Below are positions 8,168 to 15,660 of a stretch of DNA of 15,752 bases, one piece after another (position 1 is the first letter of the stretch; the number at the start of each line of letters is the position of its first letter). Location of the stretch: the NCBI GenBank assembly GCA_905193085.1, contig CAJJNI010000035.1, forward strand, positions 1 through 15,752. The letters run 5' to 3'. Made by a program: the position numbers and the translations under genes. The notes beneath the pieces are model-generated. The model ran no database searches. It had not been told where the DNA came from and saw nothing but the letters and a program-made list of their open reading frames with translations. This stretch comes from an uncultured Lachnospiraceae bacterium. GTDB lineage: Bacteria > Bacillota > Clostridia > Lachnospirales > Lachnospiraceae.

Positions 8168-8665
8168 TTAATCCCTTGTAATTCCAAGCCCACTCAAAAT
8201 ATCTTCCTGCATGGACTGCATCTGTTCTGCCTCTTCTTCTGTCATATGATCATAACCAAATAAATGAAGCATACTGTGCGCAATTAAAAAACTGTACTCC
8301 CTTAATACAGAATGCCCATATTCTTCTGCCTGGGATAAAACCCTGTCAACAGAAATCATCATATCTCCTAATATAAGTTCTCCGCTTTCCAAATCAAAAT
8401 ATTCATCAGACTCTTCAAAAGAATCAAACTCTCCAGCTTCTTCATACTCAAGGCTCGGAAATGAAAGAACATCTGTCTCTTTATCTATGCTTCTAAATTC
8501 TTTATTTATCTGTCTTATACCATCATTATCAGTCAATATAAGGTTTACCTGTACTTCATACGGACACTTTTTATAGTCAAGCGCTGCTTCTATAACTTTA
8601 GAAGCAGTTTCTTCTGCATCAAAATCAAATGCCTGTCCACTTTCATTTTCAAAAATAAGTGTCAA
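8168..8665 (-). CDS. ybeY: Endoribonuclease YbeY, 16S rRNA maturation
   Basis: Zinc-dependent single-strand endoribonuclease involved in 16S rRNA 3'-end maturation and ribosome quality control in the cytoplasm. The 165 residues contain the diagnostic HSMLHLFGYDH motif with His130, His134 and His140 as metal ligands, plus TDVLSFP (64-70) and LILGDMMIS (97-105). Between these lies an acidic insertion (about 72-96, rich in Glu, Asp and Phe/Tyr) that makes this copy longer than compact homologues. The start is TTG, only two bases after the phoH stop, with AGAAGGG within the end of phoH serving as ribosome binding site; translation is therefore probably coupled to phoH. The phoH-ybeY pairing is common across bacteria, and both belong to RNA metabolism. 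Confidence 0.95.
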   Translation of the reverse strand: MTLIFENESGQAFDFDAEETASKVIEAALDYKKCPYEVQVNLILTDNDGIRQINKEFRSIDKETDVLSFPSLEYEEAGEFDSFEESDEYFDLESGELILGDMMISVDRVLSQAEEYGHSVLREYSFLIAHSMLHLFGYDHMTEEEAEQMQSMQEDILSGLGITRD

Positions 8666-8667
8666 GA

Positions 8668-9672
8668 CTATCCATCCCTTCTTCTGTCATTTTTTCTGTT
8701 ATCTTTTGCCTTAGTGTTTACTTTTTCATACTCTTCGTATGCTTTAACTATTCGCTGAACAAGCGGATGTCTTACAACATCTTCACTTGTAAGGTTACAA
8801 AATGCTATATCTTCTACTTTTTTTAATACCCTGCATGCAACATCAAGACCTGATTTAACATCATATGCCAGATCCTTCTGTGAAGCATCACCTGTTACTA
8901 CTACTTTAGAGCCAAAACCGATTCTTGTCAAAAACATTTTCATCTGCGCCGGAGTAGTGTTCTGTGCTTCATCAAGAATAATAAACGCATTGTCTAATGT
9001 TCTTCCTCGCATATATGCAAGTGGAGCAACTTCTATAAGCCCCTTCTCCATATTTTTCATAAATGATTCAGCACCCATAATTTCATATAAAGCATCATAT
9101 AATGGTCTTAAATACGGGTCAACCTTACTCTGTAAATCTCCCGGAAGGAAACCTAATTTTTCACCGGCTTCAATGGCAGGCCTTGTCAGAATAATTCTTC
9201 CGACTTCATTATTTTTGAACGCAACAATAGCCATTGCCATTGCAAGGTATGTTTTTCCTGTTCCTGCAGGTCCCATACCAAACACTATCATCTTATCCCT
9301 TATTGCATCAACATATTTCTTCTGTCCGATAGTCTTTGGTTTAACAGGCTTTCCGCCGATTGTATGACAGATAATGTCTTTATCTATTTCTGCCATTTCT
9401 TTTTCTTTATGTTCCTTTACTAAAGACAGCATATAATCCACATTCTGCTCTTCAATAACATTATTGTTTTTCGACAATTCTATTAACTGCTCAATAATCT
9501 TTACAGCCTGATTAGCAGAGCTTTCGGGACCGATTATCTTTAGTTCCCCATCTCTTTCTATAATAGTAATATGAAGATTTTTTTCAATCTTTTTTATATT
9601 TTTGTCAAACTGCCCAAAAACATTCCGCAAATGCTGTGCATCAATGCCAGGCTTAAACTCCGTCATACTCAT
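8668..9672 (-). CDS. phoH: PhoH-family ATPase
   Basis: Cytoplasmic P-loop ATPase of the PhoH family (334 residues), usually linked to RNA metabolism because it travels with ybeY; its exact activity is not settled. An N-terminal KH-like region (about 1-65, ITIIERDGELKIIGP) precedes the ATPase core. The core shows Walker A GPAGTGKT (134-141), the TRPAIEAGEKLGFLPGD segment (163-179), MRGRTLD, Walker B IILDEAQNT (231-239) and the VTGDASQ motif (259-265). The ATG at 9672 is two bases after the yqfD stop; AAGGAG is 14 bases upstream, far for this genome, and a second in-frame ATG lies at codon 3. Re-initiation after yqfD is therefore likely. The usual Bacillus neighbour between phoH and ybeY, the PgpH/YqfF phosphodiesterase, is absent here. 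Confidence 0.95.
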   Translation of the reverse strand: MSMTEFKPGIDAQHLRNVFGQFDKNIKKIEKNLHITIIERDGELKIIGPESSANQAVKIIEQLIELSKNNNVIEEQNVDYMLSLVKEHKEKEMAEIDKDIICHTIGGKPVKPKTIGQKKYVDAIRDKMIVFGMGPAGTGKTYLAMAMAIVAFKNNEVGRIILTRPAIEAGEKLGFLPGDLQSKVDPYLRPLYDALYEIMGAESFMKNMEKGLIEVAPLAYMRGRTLDNAFIILDEAQNTTPAQMKMFLTRIGFGSKVVVTGDASQKDLAYDVKSGLDVACRVLKKVEDIAFCNLTSEDVVRHPLVQRIVKAYEEYEKVNTKAKDNRKNDRRRDG

Positions 9673-9674
9673 AT

Positions 9675-10874
9675 TTATTGTAAATTCTCCTTATTTTCAC
9701 CTGTTTTTTCTATCACATAAATATTTCCATCTGCATAACACGAATTGCTATCCATAGTTATTTTAACATCTTTTTCAACAATTTGAACCCCTTTTCTTTG
9801 TAATTCATTACAAAATTGTTGTAAATGTTCATTCGCAAGCTCTTTTGCAGATGCTTTATCGTAAATTATGCTATAATTTTCATACTCTTTTTCAATAGTT
9901 TTTCCAATGTAAACAGGCAGATAAAAATCTCCCCACAATTTTAATTGTACCTGTCTTGTGATGCTTTCCTGATTTTTATATTTTTTTCCTTCAAAACTTA
10001 AATCTATTGTTTTTGAAAATATTGTAATATAATATTTTTTTCTGCTGTTTTTAGTCTCTTTTTTTTCTGTATGTTTTAAATTAAATTTATCTGAATAATT
10101 GTACACCGTTTCAATATAAATGTCTGCGTCTGCCTGACACATTTTGGTCTCTATAACACTCTCATCATCACCGATTATATCGATTTTACCATCAACAAGA
10201 ATACTTCCTGCGGTAACATAAGTCCCGACAGATACTAACGGTGTTCCACTTCTTGTTATCATTTTTACAATTTTACCGTCTTTTGATGCATAAATACTGC
10301 TCTGCGAAGCCTTATCTTCATCTGATTTATTTTCGTCAGGAAGCAGCGACTCCTGTATATATATAACAAGCCTTGTTCCCTTTTTTTCAACAGAAGCCCA
10401 TATTATCTCATTATATTCATTTCTTAAATTTTTCTCAAGCTCTTCTGAATCAATTCCATATTTGTAACTTCCATATCTTATATTCTGTGTTTCGAGATAT
10501 TTATAAATAACTTCATCGGTAAGCGTGCTGTTTCCTTCAATATCTATATCCCATACAAACATGCTGAAAAAACAAATCATTCCAACGCATAAAACAATTC
10601 CTGCAAAAAACATTTTTCTTTTTTTATATTTGTAAAAGAAAAACGGAGCCCCGGTCTTATGTCTGATTTTAAACTTAACTTTTGTTTTTCTTATTATCGG
10701 AATAAGCTTTTTAAACTGTTTTATTCCGATATTCAATGTCATTTCATTATCGTGTTTACTGATTCTCCACAGGAAAATATTATTTTTTCTGCATAAATTC
10801 AGAAATCTTTCCTGATTACCGCCGTATATTACCAAACAAATGTAACCGTTAAGAAAATTAATAAACCACCTTAC
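9675..10874 (-). CDS. yqfD: Sporulation protein YqfD, start codon non-canonical
   Basis: Membrane protein of the YqfD family, made in the mother cell during sporulation in Bacillus together with YqfC; molecular function unknown. An N-terminal cytoplasmic part (ERFLNLC, then LW and FKIRHKTG) is followed by one transmembrane helix at about 88-108 (MFFAGIVLCVGMICFFSMFV) and a POTRA-like segment (WDIDIEGNSTLTDEVI) with a long extracytoplasmic C-terminus. The first ordinary start in frame is TTG at 10835, which has no ribosome binding site and cuts off residues VRWFINFLNGYI that look like the normal family N-terminus. The frame stays open back to a TGA at 10883-10881. AAAGGAG (10890-10884) lies nine bases before a GTA at 10874-10872, the spacing used by several other genes here. 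I therefore place the true N-terminus at 10874 (399 residues) and infer a start-codon mutation, a rare start, or a base error. Confidence 0.85.
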   Translation of the reverse strand, partial: VRWFINFLNGYICLVIYGGNQERFLNLCRKNNIFLWRISKHDNEMTLNIGIKQFKKLIPIIRKTKVKFKIRHKTGAPFFFYKYKKRKMFFAGIVLCVGMICFFSMFVWDIDIEGNSTLTDEVIYKYLETQNIRYGSYKYGIDSEELEKNLRNEYNEIIWASVEKKGTRLVIYIQESLLPDENKSDEDKASQSSIYASKDGKIVKMITRSGTPLVSVGTYVTAGSILVDGKIDIIGDDESVIETKMCQADADIYIETVYNYSDKFNLKHTEKKETKNSRKKYYITIFSKTIDLSFEGKKYKNQESITRQVQLKLWGDFYLPVYIGKTIEKEYENYSIIYDKASAKELANEHLQQFCNELQRKGVQIVEKDVKITMDSNSCYADGNIYVIEKTGENKENLQ

Positions 10875-10898
10875 GACTATTCACTCCTTTTGCCATAA

Positions 10899-11183
10899 TT
10901 AAGAGCAATATGAAATTTTATGTAAAGTTCCGGATATCTTCATTTCCTCACAGGAATAATAACAGATACAAAGGCAGCTTCCTTCTATTTCAACACTGCC
11001 TTCTTTTGTCTTTATCTTTATGCATTCAGTATCATACTCTATTATTCCGAGATAATTTTCAATATATATTTCAGAATTTCCAAAAACCTGTAATGAACTC
11101 GCCCCAAGCATTAAATCTTTTGGCAATGCCAGACCTTCAACTATCTTACTTTTCATTCTGCCTTTTTTTCTATGCTTACTCAT
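10899..11183 (-). CDS. yqfC: Sporulation protein YqfC
   Basis: Small 94-residue protein of the YqfC family, sigma-E controlled and mother-cell expressed in Bacillus, of unknown molecular role. A basic N-terminus (MSKHRKKGRMKSK) leads to the conserved LPKD, then FGNSEIYIENYLGIIEYD and a beta-rich C-terminus ending SGTLHKISY, the usual pattern of the family. I take the ATG at 11183. It lacks a clear ribosome binding site, and the alternative ATG at codon 10 has only a purine-rich AAAAAAAGG upstream, so the exact start is uncertain by nine residues. It is 24 bases upstream of the inferred yqfD start and 60 bases after the symporter gene. The yqfC-yqfD-phoH order is conserved in spore-forming Firmicutes. 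Confidence 0.9.
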   Translation of the reverse strand: MSKHRKKGRMKSKIVEGLALPKDLMLGASSLQVFGNSEIYIENYLGIIEYDTECIKIKTKEGSVEIEGSCLCICYYSCEEMKISGTLHKISYCS

Positions 11184-11213
11184 GGCACATAACGCTCGCA
11201 GTTTTTCTTATTT

Positions 11214-11242
11214 ATCTTATGCAGATAGCACTTTATCTATTC
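11214..11242 (-). promoter_or_regulatory. Possible sigma-E promoter of yqfC
   Basis: On the minus strand, GAATAGA (11242-11236) and CATAAGAT (11221-11214) are separated by 14 bases. Against the sigma-E pattern KMATATT / CATACAHT this matches 5 of 7 and 6 of 8. Sigma-E control of yqfC is known in Bacillus, and this is the only gap between the symporter and yqfC. The match is imperfect, so this is a candidate only. Confidence 0.35.
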
Positions 11243-11243
11243 A

Positions 11244-12689
11244 TTAAGTTTTATCGTTATGAATTTCTTTCATCTTATATTTATCAAGGTCATAAAAATG
11301 CATGCATACAAGTGAAAAAATCCACCCGATTATCGGAACTATACAATATAAAAACAAAGCTGCCGCCTTTATACGGACATTTGGTGAATCTTCAACCTGG
11401 GGAAAAACCTTGCCATATCCGATTAATGTAACCGCAAATCCTACAAATGTAGTTCCAAGTGCAGCAAATATTTTATCAACAAATGAAAATACTGCACCCA
11501 TCATACCGGGCACATAATTTCCGCTTCTGTAGACTTCATAGTCTGAGCAGTCGGCTATCATTGGCACTACCATATTATTTGTAATTGATTTACTTCCGTT
11601 AAGCAGCACAAACAACACAAAAAATGCAACAGTCATAAAATTAATTGAATGAAACGAAAATCTTATTTTTGTCAAATCTCCGAAAATAAACTGTATAAGC
11701 ATCAGAACCTGAAAAAATATTCCGCATCTTGTAAATATCAGAAATGCCTTTTTCTGCCCGAAATTCTGGGCAACCTTTATTCCTGCCGCAACAACAACGA
11801 GTGTCGGAATTGCAGTAACAATACCTATAAGTCCTGCAATTGAATAATCCTGCATAAGTATTCCAAAAAGCATAACTCCTACTGTTGTATTGCTATATAC
11901 AGAAGAAGCAAACTTATTTAAACTTGCAGAAAGTATAAGCACACGAATAGGTTTATTTCCTTTTAATATCTGTATATACTCTTTTACCTTTACTTTTTTA
12001 TGAGCATCAGCGCCGCCAAAATATTCTTCCCTGTCTTTTTTCCATATTCCGATAACTGCAAGACATGTACAAACCGCACCAATTGCTGACACCCATATTA
12101 CAAATTCAACAAATAATTCCGGGTTTTTAAAACTGCCATATTTGGGTACCAGATAATTTGACACAAAAAGCGCAACACTTCCAAAAGCGGCCATTATAAA
12201 CAAAGAATCAAAAGTCGTAGATACCGGCCTTTGTCTGGGGTGGTTAGTTAAAACAGTCTGACCTGATTTGGTAACTACCGTCTGAAAAGTATACCCGATA
12301 ATAAATACCGCATATACAATAATAAAAAATGGCAGCCTGAATATCATTTTTATCTTATGCGTGAACACGAACAAACAAATGCTGCTTATAATCATAAGCA
12401 GATTTCCTATTACCATAAATGGTCTGAATTTTCCAAATTTTCCATCTGTTTTATCCATTATCAAACCCGCAACCGGGTCAGTTATACCGTCAAATATGTT
12501 AAGCAGTGTCAGAATTACCGAAACCGTAACAACACCGATTCCGACAATTCCGTTTATGTAATAGGATACATACCCCATCATTGCAAGATACAGGTTCGTT
12601 GCTCCATTATTCAACGCAAAAAAGCCGATCTGCCATAGACCGGCTGTATGATAAGTTTCATTCTGTTGAACAACATTATCTTTTTGCAT
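11244..12689 (-). CDS. GPH-family sugar:cation symporter (MFS_2)
   Basis: Twelve-helix integral membrane transporter of 481 residues in the glycoside-pentoside-hexuronide:cation symporter family of the major facilitator superfamily, related to MelB, XylP and UidB. The signature is FDGITDPVAGLIMDKTDGKF followed by GKFRPFM. Asp67 and Asp71 sit in the D-xxx-D arrangement of MelB Asp55/Asp59, so the cation-coupling pair appears intact. The substrate cannot be read from the sequence; no glycosidase or sugar-kinase gene is nearby to hint at it. The ATG lies five bases after the alaS stop with only a weak AGG upstream, so translation may depend on coupling to alaS. A sugar transporter between alaS and yqfC is unexpected in otherwise housekeeping surroundings and suggests an insertion into an older gene order. 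Confidence 0.88.
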   Translation of the reverse strand: MQKDNVVQQNETYHTAGLWQIGFFALNNGATNLYLAMMGYVSYYINGIVGIGVVTVSVILTLLNIFDGITDPVAGLIMDKTDGKFGKFRPFMVIGNLLMIISSICLFVFTHKIKMIFRLPFFIIVYAVFIIGYTFQTVVTKSGQTVLTNHPRQRPVSTTFDSLFIMAAFGSVALFVSNYLVPKYGSFKNPELFVEFVIWVSAIGAVCTCLAVIGIWKKDREEYFGGADAHKKVKVKEYIQILKGNKPIRVLILSASLNKFASSVYSNTTVGVMLFGILMQDYSIAGLIGIVTAIPTLVVVAAGIKVAQNFGQKKAFLIFTRCGIFFQVLMLIQFIFGDLTKIRFSFHSINFMTVAFFVLFVLLNGSKSITNNMVVPMIADCSDYEVYRSGNYVPGMMGAVFSFVDKIFAALGTTFVGFAVTLIGYGKVFPQVEDSPNVRIKAAALFLYCIVPIIGWIFSLVCMHFYDLDKYKMKEIHNDKT

Positions 12690-12694
12690 ATATA

Positions 12695-15334
12695 TTAACC
12701 TAACTGTGATTCTAATACCTCTTTAGCTTTTGCAAGAGCATCATTTATGCCATCAGGATTCTTTCCGCCTGCCTGAGCCATATTTGGACGACCGCCGCCG
12801 CCACCTCCGACAACTGACGCTATTTCTTTAATAAGATTTCCTGCGTGTGCTCCTGCTTTCATTGCAGCATCTGTAGCCATTGAAAGAAGACTTACCTTTC
12901 CATCTTTTGATGAAGCTAAAACTACTACACCTTCACCCAGCTCACTCTTTAATTTATCACCTAAGTCCCTGATACCATTGCCATCGACATCTGGTACATA
13001 TACTGCAAGTAATTTAACACCTTTAACCTCTGTCACTTTATCCATAACATCCCCTAAAGCATCTGATGCAGCCTTAGCCTTAAGAGATTCATTTTCTGAC
13101 TGTAATTTCTTCAAATCAGCATTGAGATGTTCGATTTTATCTACAACATCTGAAACATTTGTCTTAAGTGCCTTTGCAGCGCTGTTAAGAATATTTTCAA
13201 GATTATTGTAATATTCAAATACTGCATTTGATGTAAGAGCTTCTATACGACGCACTCCTGCTGCAATACCTGATTCAGATAAAATCTTGAATGCTGTAAT
13301 TGAAGCTGTATTTTTAACATGTGTACCACCACAAAGCTCTGTTGAGTAATCACCCATCTTAACAACACGGACTTTATCACCGTACTTCTCGCCAAACAGT
13401 GCCATTGCTCCTGTCTTTTTGGCATCTTCGATATCCATTATCTCTGTAACAACAGGTAATCCTTCCTGAATCTTTTCATTTACGATTTTCTCAACTTTTG
13501 CAATTTCTTCTGTTGTCATTGCTGAGAAATGTGAAAAGTCAAAACGGAGTCTCTCAGGATTAACATCTGAACCGTGCTGTTCAACATGTGTACCTAAAAC
13601 TTCTCTCAAAGCCTTCTGTAATAAATGAGTTGCGCTGTGATTCTTTCCTGATGCAAGTCTCTTCTCTACATCTATACACATTTTAACTGTCTCATCTACA
13701 GCGAACATGCCTTTTGTAACTTTTCCGACATGTCCAATTTTGCCGCCAAGAAGCTTGATTGTATCCTGTACTTCAAACTCTGCATTATCAGTCTTAATAA
13801 CACCTGTATCAGCAGTCTGTCCACCGCTTGTAGCATAAAAAGGTGTCTTATCTGTAATGATTGTACCACAGTCGCCTTCTGCCAATGCCTGTACAATCTC
13901 TGTATCAGTAGTTAAAACTAAAATCTTACCATCACACTCTGTATTGTCATAGCCGACAAATTCAGATGTTATTGACGGGTCTATAGACTCATAAACTGTT
14001 ACATCAGCACCCATATAGTTAGAAACTTTTCTTGCACTTCTTGCCTTGACTCTCTGTTCTTCCATACAGGCTTTAAAACCTTCTTCATCAATTCCAAGAT
14101 TTTCTTCTTCAAGAATTTCTTTAGTAAGGTCAAGAGGGAATCCATAAGTGTCATAAAGCTTGAAGGCATCTTCACCTGAAAGCTCTTTCTTACCTGATTT
14201 AACCATTTCTTCTCTCATCTGTGAAAGAATTGCAAGACCCTGATCTATTGTCTTGTTAAACTTATTCTCTTCCTCAGTAAGAACCTTGAAAATCATTTCT
14301 TTCTTTTCTTCAAGTTCACTGTAACCGTCCTTTGAACCTTCAATAACAGTCTCACTTAATTTTGCAAGGAATTTTCCTTCTATTCCAAGTAATCTTCCAT
14401 GACGGGCAGCTCTTCTTATAAGTCTTCTTAAAACATATCCTCTTCCTTCATTTGAAGGCATGATTCCGTCTGAAATCATGAATGTTGCTGAACGGATATG
14501 GTCTGTAATAAGTCTTATTGAAACATCTTTTGCTTCATCTGTCTTATACTCTGCATGTGCAAATTCACAAACCTTATTGCGGAGTGCAACAAGTGTATCA
14601 ACATCAAAAATCGAATCAACATCCTGAACTACAACTGCAAGTCTCTCCAGTCCCATACCTGTATCAATATTCTTCTGGACAAGCTCCTCATAGTTGCCAT
14701 TTCCATCATTTTCGAACTGTGTAAATACATTGTTCCAGACTTCCATGTATCTGTCACATTCACAGCCTACTGTACAGCCCGGTTTACCACAGCCATATTT
14801 TTCTCCACGGTCATAATAAATCTCAGAACACGGACCGCAAGGACCTGCACCATGCTCCCAGAAATTGTCTTCTTTGCCAAATCTGAAAATTCTCTCTGGA
14901 GCAATTCCTATTTCCTTATTCCAGATATCAAATGCCTCATCATCATCTACATAAATAGAAGGATATAATCTGTTCTCATCAAGTCCGACAACTTTTGTTA
15001 AAAATTCCCATGACCATGAAATAGCTTCATGTTTAAAATAATCTCCAAATGAAAAGTTACCAAGCATCTCAAAGAATGTACCATGTCTGGCTGTCTTTCC
15101 CACATTTTCTATATCGCCTGTACGAATGCATTTCTGGCATGTCGTAACTCTTTTTCGTGGTGGAATTTCCTGTCCTGTAAAATATGGCTTAAGTGGAGCC
15201 ATTCCTGAATTTATCAATAATAAACTGTTATCATTATGTGGAACCAAAGAAAAGCTTTTAAGTTTTAAATGACCTTTGCTTTCAAAAAATTCCAAAAACA
15301 TTTTTCTTAATTCATTAACACCGTACTTCTTCAC
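12695..15334 (-). CDS. alaS: Alanyl-tRNA synthetase
   Basis: Class II synthetase that attaches alanine to tRNA-Ala in the cytoplasm and edits mischarged Ser/Gly-tRNA-Ala. Full length at 879 residues. The aminoacylation domain starts YGVNELRKMFLEFFESKGH and shows INSGMAPLKPYF (41-52), TCQKCIRTGDIENVG and FFEMLGNFSFGDYF (motif 2, 87-100). The editing domain has HSATH (about 563-567) and CGGTH (about 667), together the zinc-binding set. A coiled-coil segment (about 730-765) leads to C-Ala, ending GGGGGGRPNMAQAGG. The start is GTG with AGGAGG seven bases upstream, directly behind the stop of the 44-residue membrane protein, so coupling is likely. No T-box sequence is visible in the leader. Confidence 0.98.
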   Translation of the reverse strand: MKKYGVNELRKMFLEFFESKGHLKLKSFSLVPHNDNSLLLINSGMAPLKPYFTGQEIPPRKRVTTCQKCIRTGDIENVGKTARHGTFFEMLGNFSFGDYFKHEAISWSWEFLTKVVGLDENRLYPSIYVDDDEAFDIWNKEIGIAPERIFRFGKEDNFWEHGAGPCGPCSEIYYDRGEKYGCGKPGCTVGCECDRYMEVWNNVFTQFENDGNGNYEELVQKNIDTGMGLERLAVVVQDVDSIFDVDTLVALRNKVCEFAHAEYKTDEAKDVSIRLITDHIRSATFMISDGIMPSNEGRGYVLRRLIRRAARHGRLLGIEGKFLAKLSETVIEGSKDGYSELEEKKEMIFKVLTEEENKFNKTIDQGLAILSQMREEMVKSGKKELSGEDAFKLYDTYGFPLDLTKEILEEENLGIDEEGFKACMEEQRVKARSARKVSNYMGADVTVYESIDPSITSEFVGYDNTECDGKILVLTTDTEIVQALAEGDCGTIITDKTPFYATSGGQTADTGVIKTDNAEFEVQDTIKLLGGKIGHVGKVTKGMFAVDETVKMCIDVEKRLASGKNHSATHLLQKALREVLGTHVEQHGSDVNPERLRFDFSHFSAMTTEEIAKVEKIVNEKIQEGLPVVTEIMDIEDAKKTGAMALFGEKYGDKVRVVKMGDYSTELCGGTHVKNTASITAFKILSESGIAAGVRRIEALTSNAVFEYYNNLENILNSAAKALKTNVSDVVDKIEHLNADLKKLQSENESLKAKAASDALGDVMDKVTEVKGVKLLAVYVPDVDGNGIRDLGDKLKSELGEGVVVLASSKDGKVSLLSMATDAAMKAGAHAGNLIKEIASVVGGGGGGRPNMAQAGGKNPDGINDALAKAKEVLESQLG

Positions 15335-15348
15335 GATACTTCCTCCTG

Positions 15349-15483
15349 TTACTCAGCTTCCTGCTGGTTTTTTAAATCTTTTTTTCTGCGTAGAATCTTT
15401 CCTACCTGTATTCCACCTAATATACAGCCTGTAAGCACTACTGCAATTAGAACATACTGTACAAAACTAAATAATACATTCAT
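15349..15483 (-). CDS. Small single-pass membrane protein upstream of alaS (44 aa)
   Basis: Short gene of 44 residues. ATG at 15483 is preceded by TTGGAG nine bases upstream, a strong ribosome binding site, and the frame ends with TAA just before the alaS ribosome binding site. Residues about 4-28 (LFSFVQYVLIAVVLTGCILG and on) form one glycine-containing membrane helix, followed by a basic stretch KILRRKK and an acidic end QQEAE. With no charge before the helix, the positive-inside rule predicts N-out, C-in. I do not recognise the family. It is the first gene behind a good promoter, so it is transcribed with alaS; a role as a leader peptide affecting alaS translation is possible but unproven. 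LTGC resembles a lipobox, but the basic N-region a lipoprotein needs is missing. Confidence 0.75.
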   Translation of the reverse strand: MNVLFSFVQYVLIAVVLTGCILGGIQVGKILRRKKDLKNQQEAE

Positions 15484-15528
15484 CTAATCAACCTCCAATC
15501 AAAATAATCGGTTAAATAATCATTCTTT

Positions 15529-15557
15529 ATCTTAACATAACTGAACTCATTTTTCAA
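15529..15557 (-). promoter_or_regulatory. Sigma-A promoter of the small ORF-alaS operon
   Basis: On the minus strand, -35 TTGAAA (15557-15552) and -10 TAAGAT (15534-15529) are separated by 17 bases, each hexamer close to consensus (5 of 6 and 4 of 6). Transcription would begin near 15522, leaving about 39 bases of leader before the small gene, too short for a T-box or other large riboswitch. Confidence 0.8.
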
Positions 15558-15596
15558 TATTCTTTCTTTAGATATGTAAGAAAAATAACAGTTCAG
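15541..15596. repeat. Inverted repeat CTGAACT...AGTTCAG at the alaS promoter
   Basis: Perfect 7-bp arms at 15541-15547 and 15590-15596, separated by 42 bases. The inner arm lies inside the spacer between -35 and -10; the outer arm is upstream of -35. This layout would suit paired half-sites of a looping regulator, but no known operator is recognised and chance is possible. Confidence 0.35.
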
Positions 15597-15601
15597 ACCC
15601 A

Positions 15602-15658
15602 CATCATTCATGAAGGCATGATGCTTTTTGTCCTACAATGTATAACCTGGTTGTTATA
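15602..15658. repeat. Two small inverted repeats between rpsU terminator and alaS promoter
   Basis: CATCAT (15602-15607) pairs with ATGATG (15618-15623) around a 10-base loop, and TATAAC (15641-15646) pairs with GTTATA (15653-15658) around CTGGTT. Both lie after the rpsU terminator and before the alaS promoter, so they would be in RNA only on terminator read-through. No coding potential is seen in this stretch. Confidence 0.35.
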
Positions 15659-15660
15659 AG

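Noticed and set aside
8957..9367. Open frame of 136 codons on the + strand
   Set aside because: It lies entirely opposite the PhoH ATPase core, whose Walker motifs are intact; a shadow frame.
11222..11243. Terminator after the symporter gene
   Set aside because: AGATA and TATCT form only a 5-bp stem and no T-run follows on the minus strand.
10910..11431. Open frame of 173 codons on the + strand
   Set aside because: It is antisense to yqfC and the end of the symporter gene, has no ribosome binding site, and its product has no recognisable family character; the minus-strand genes explain the DNA.
14555..14968. Open frame of 137 codons on the + strand
   Set aside because: It is opposite the conserved alaS catalytic and tRNA-binding regions with no start signal of its own.
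15406..15483. Lipobox-like LTGC in the 44-residue protein
   Set aside because: There is no positive N-region before the hydrophobic stretch, and the basic residues follow it, so a lipoprotein signal peptide is unlikely.
15602..15628. Plus-strand terminator-like hairpin followed by five T residues
   Set aside because: The stem is six AT-rich pairs with a ten-base loop, and no plus-strand gene exists upstream to terminate.
15484..15660. T-box riboswitch upstream of alaS
   Set aside because: The predicted leader is only about 39 bases and no T-box sequence or antiterminator/terminator pair lies between the promoter and the first gene.
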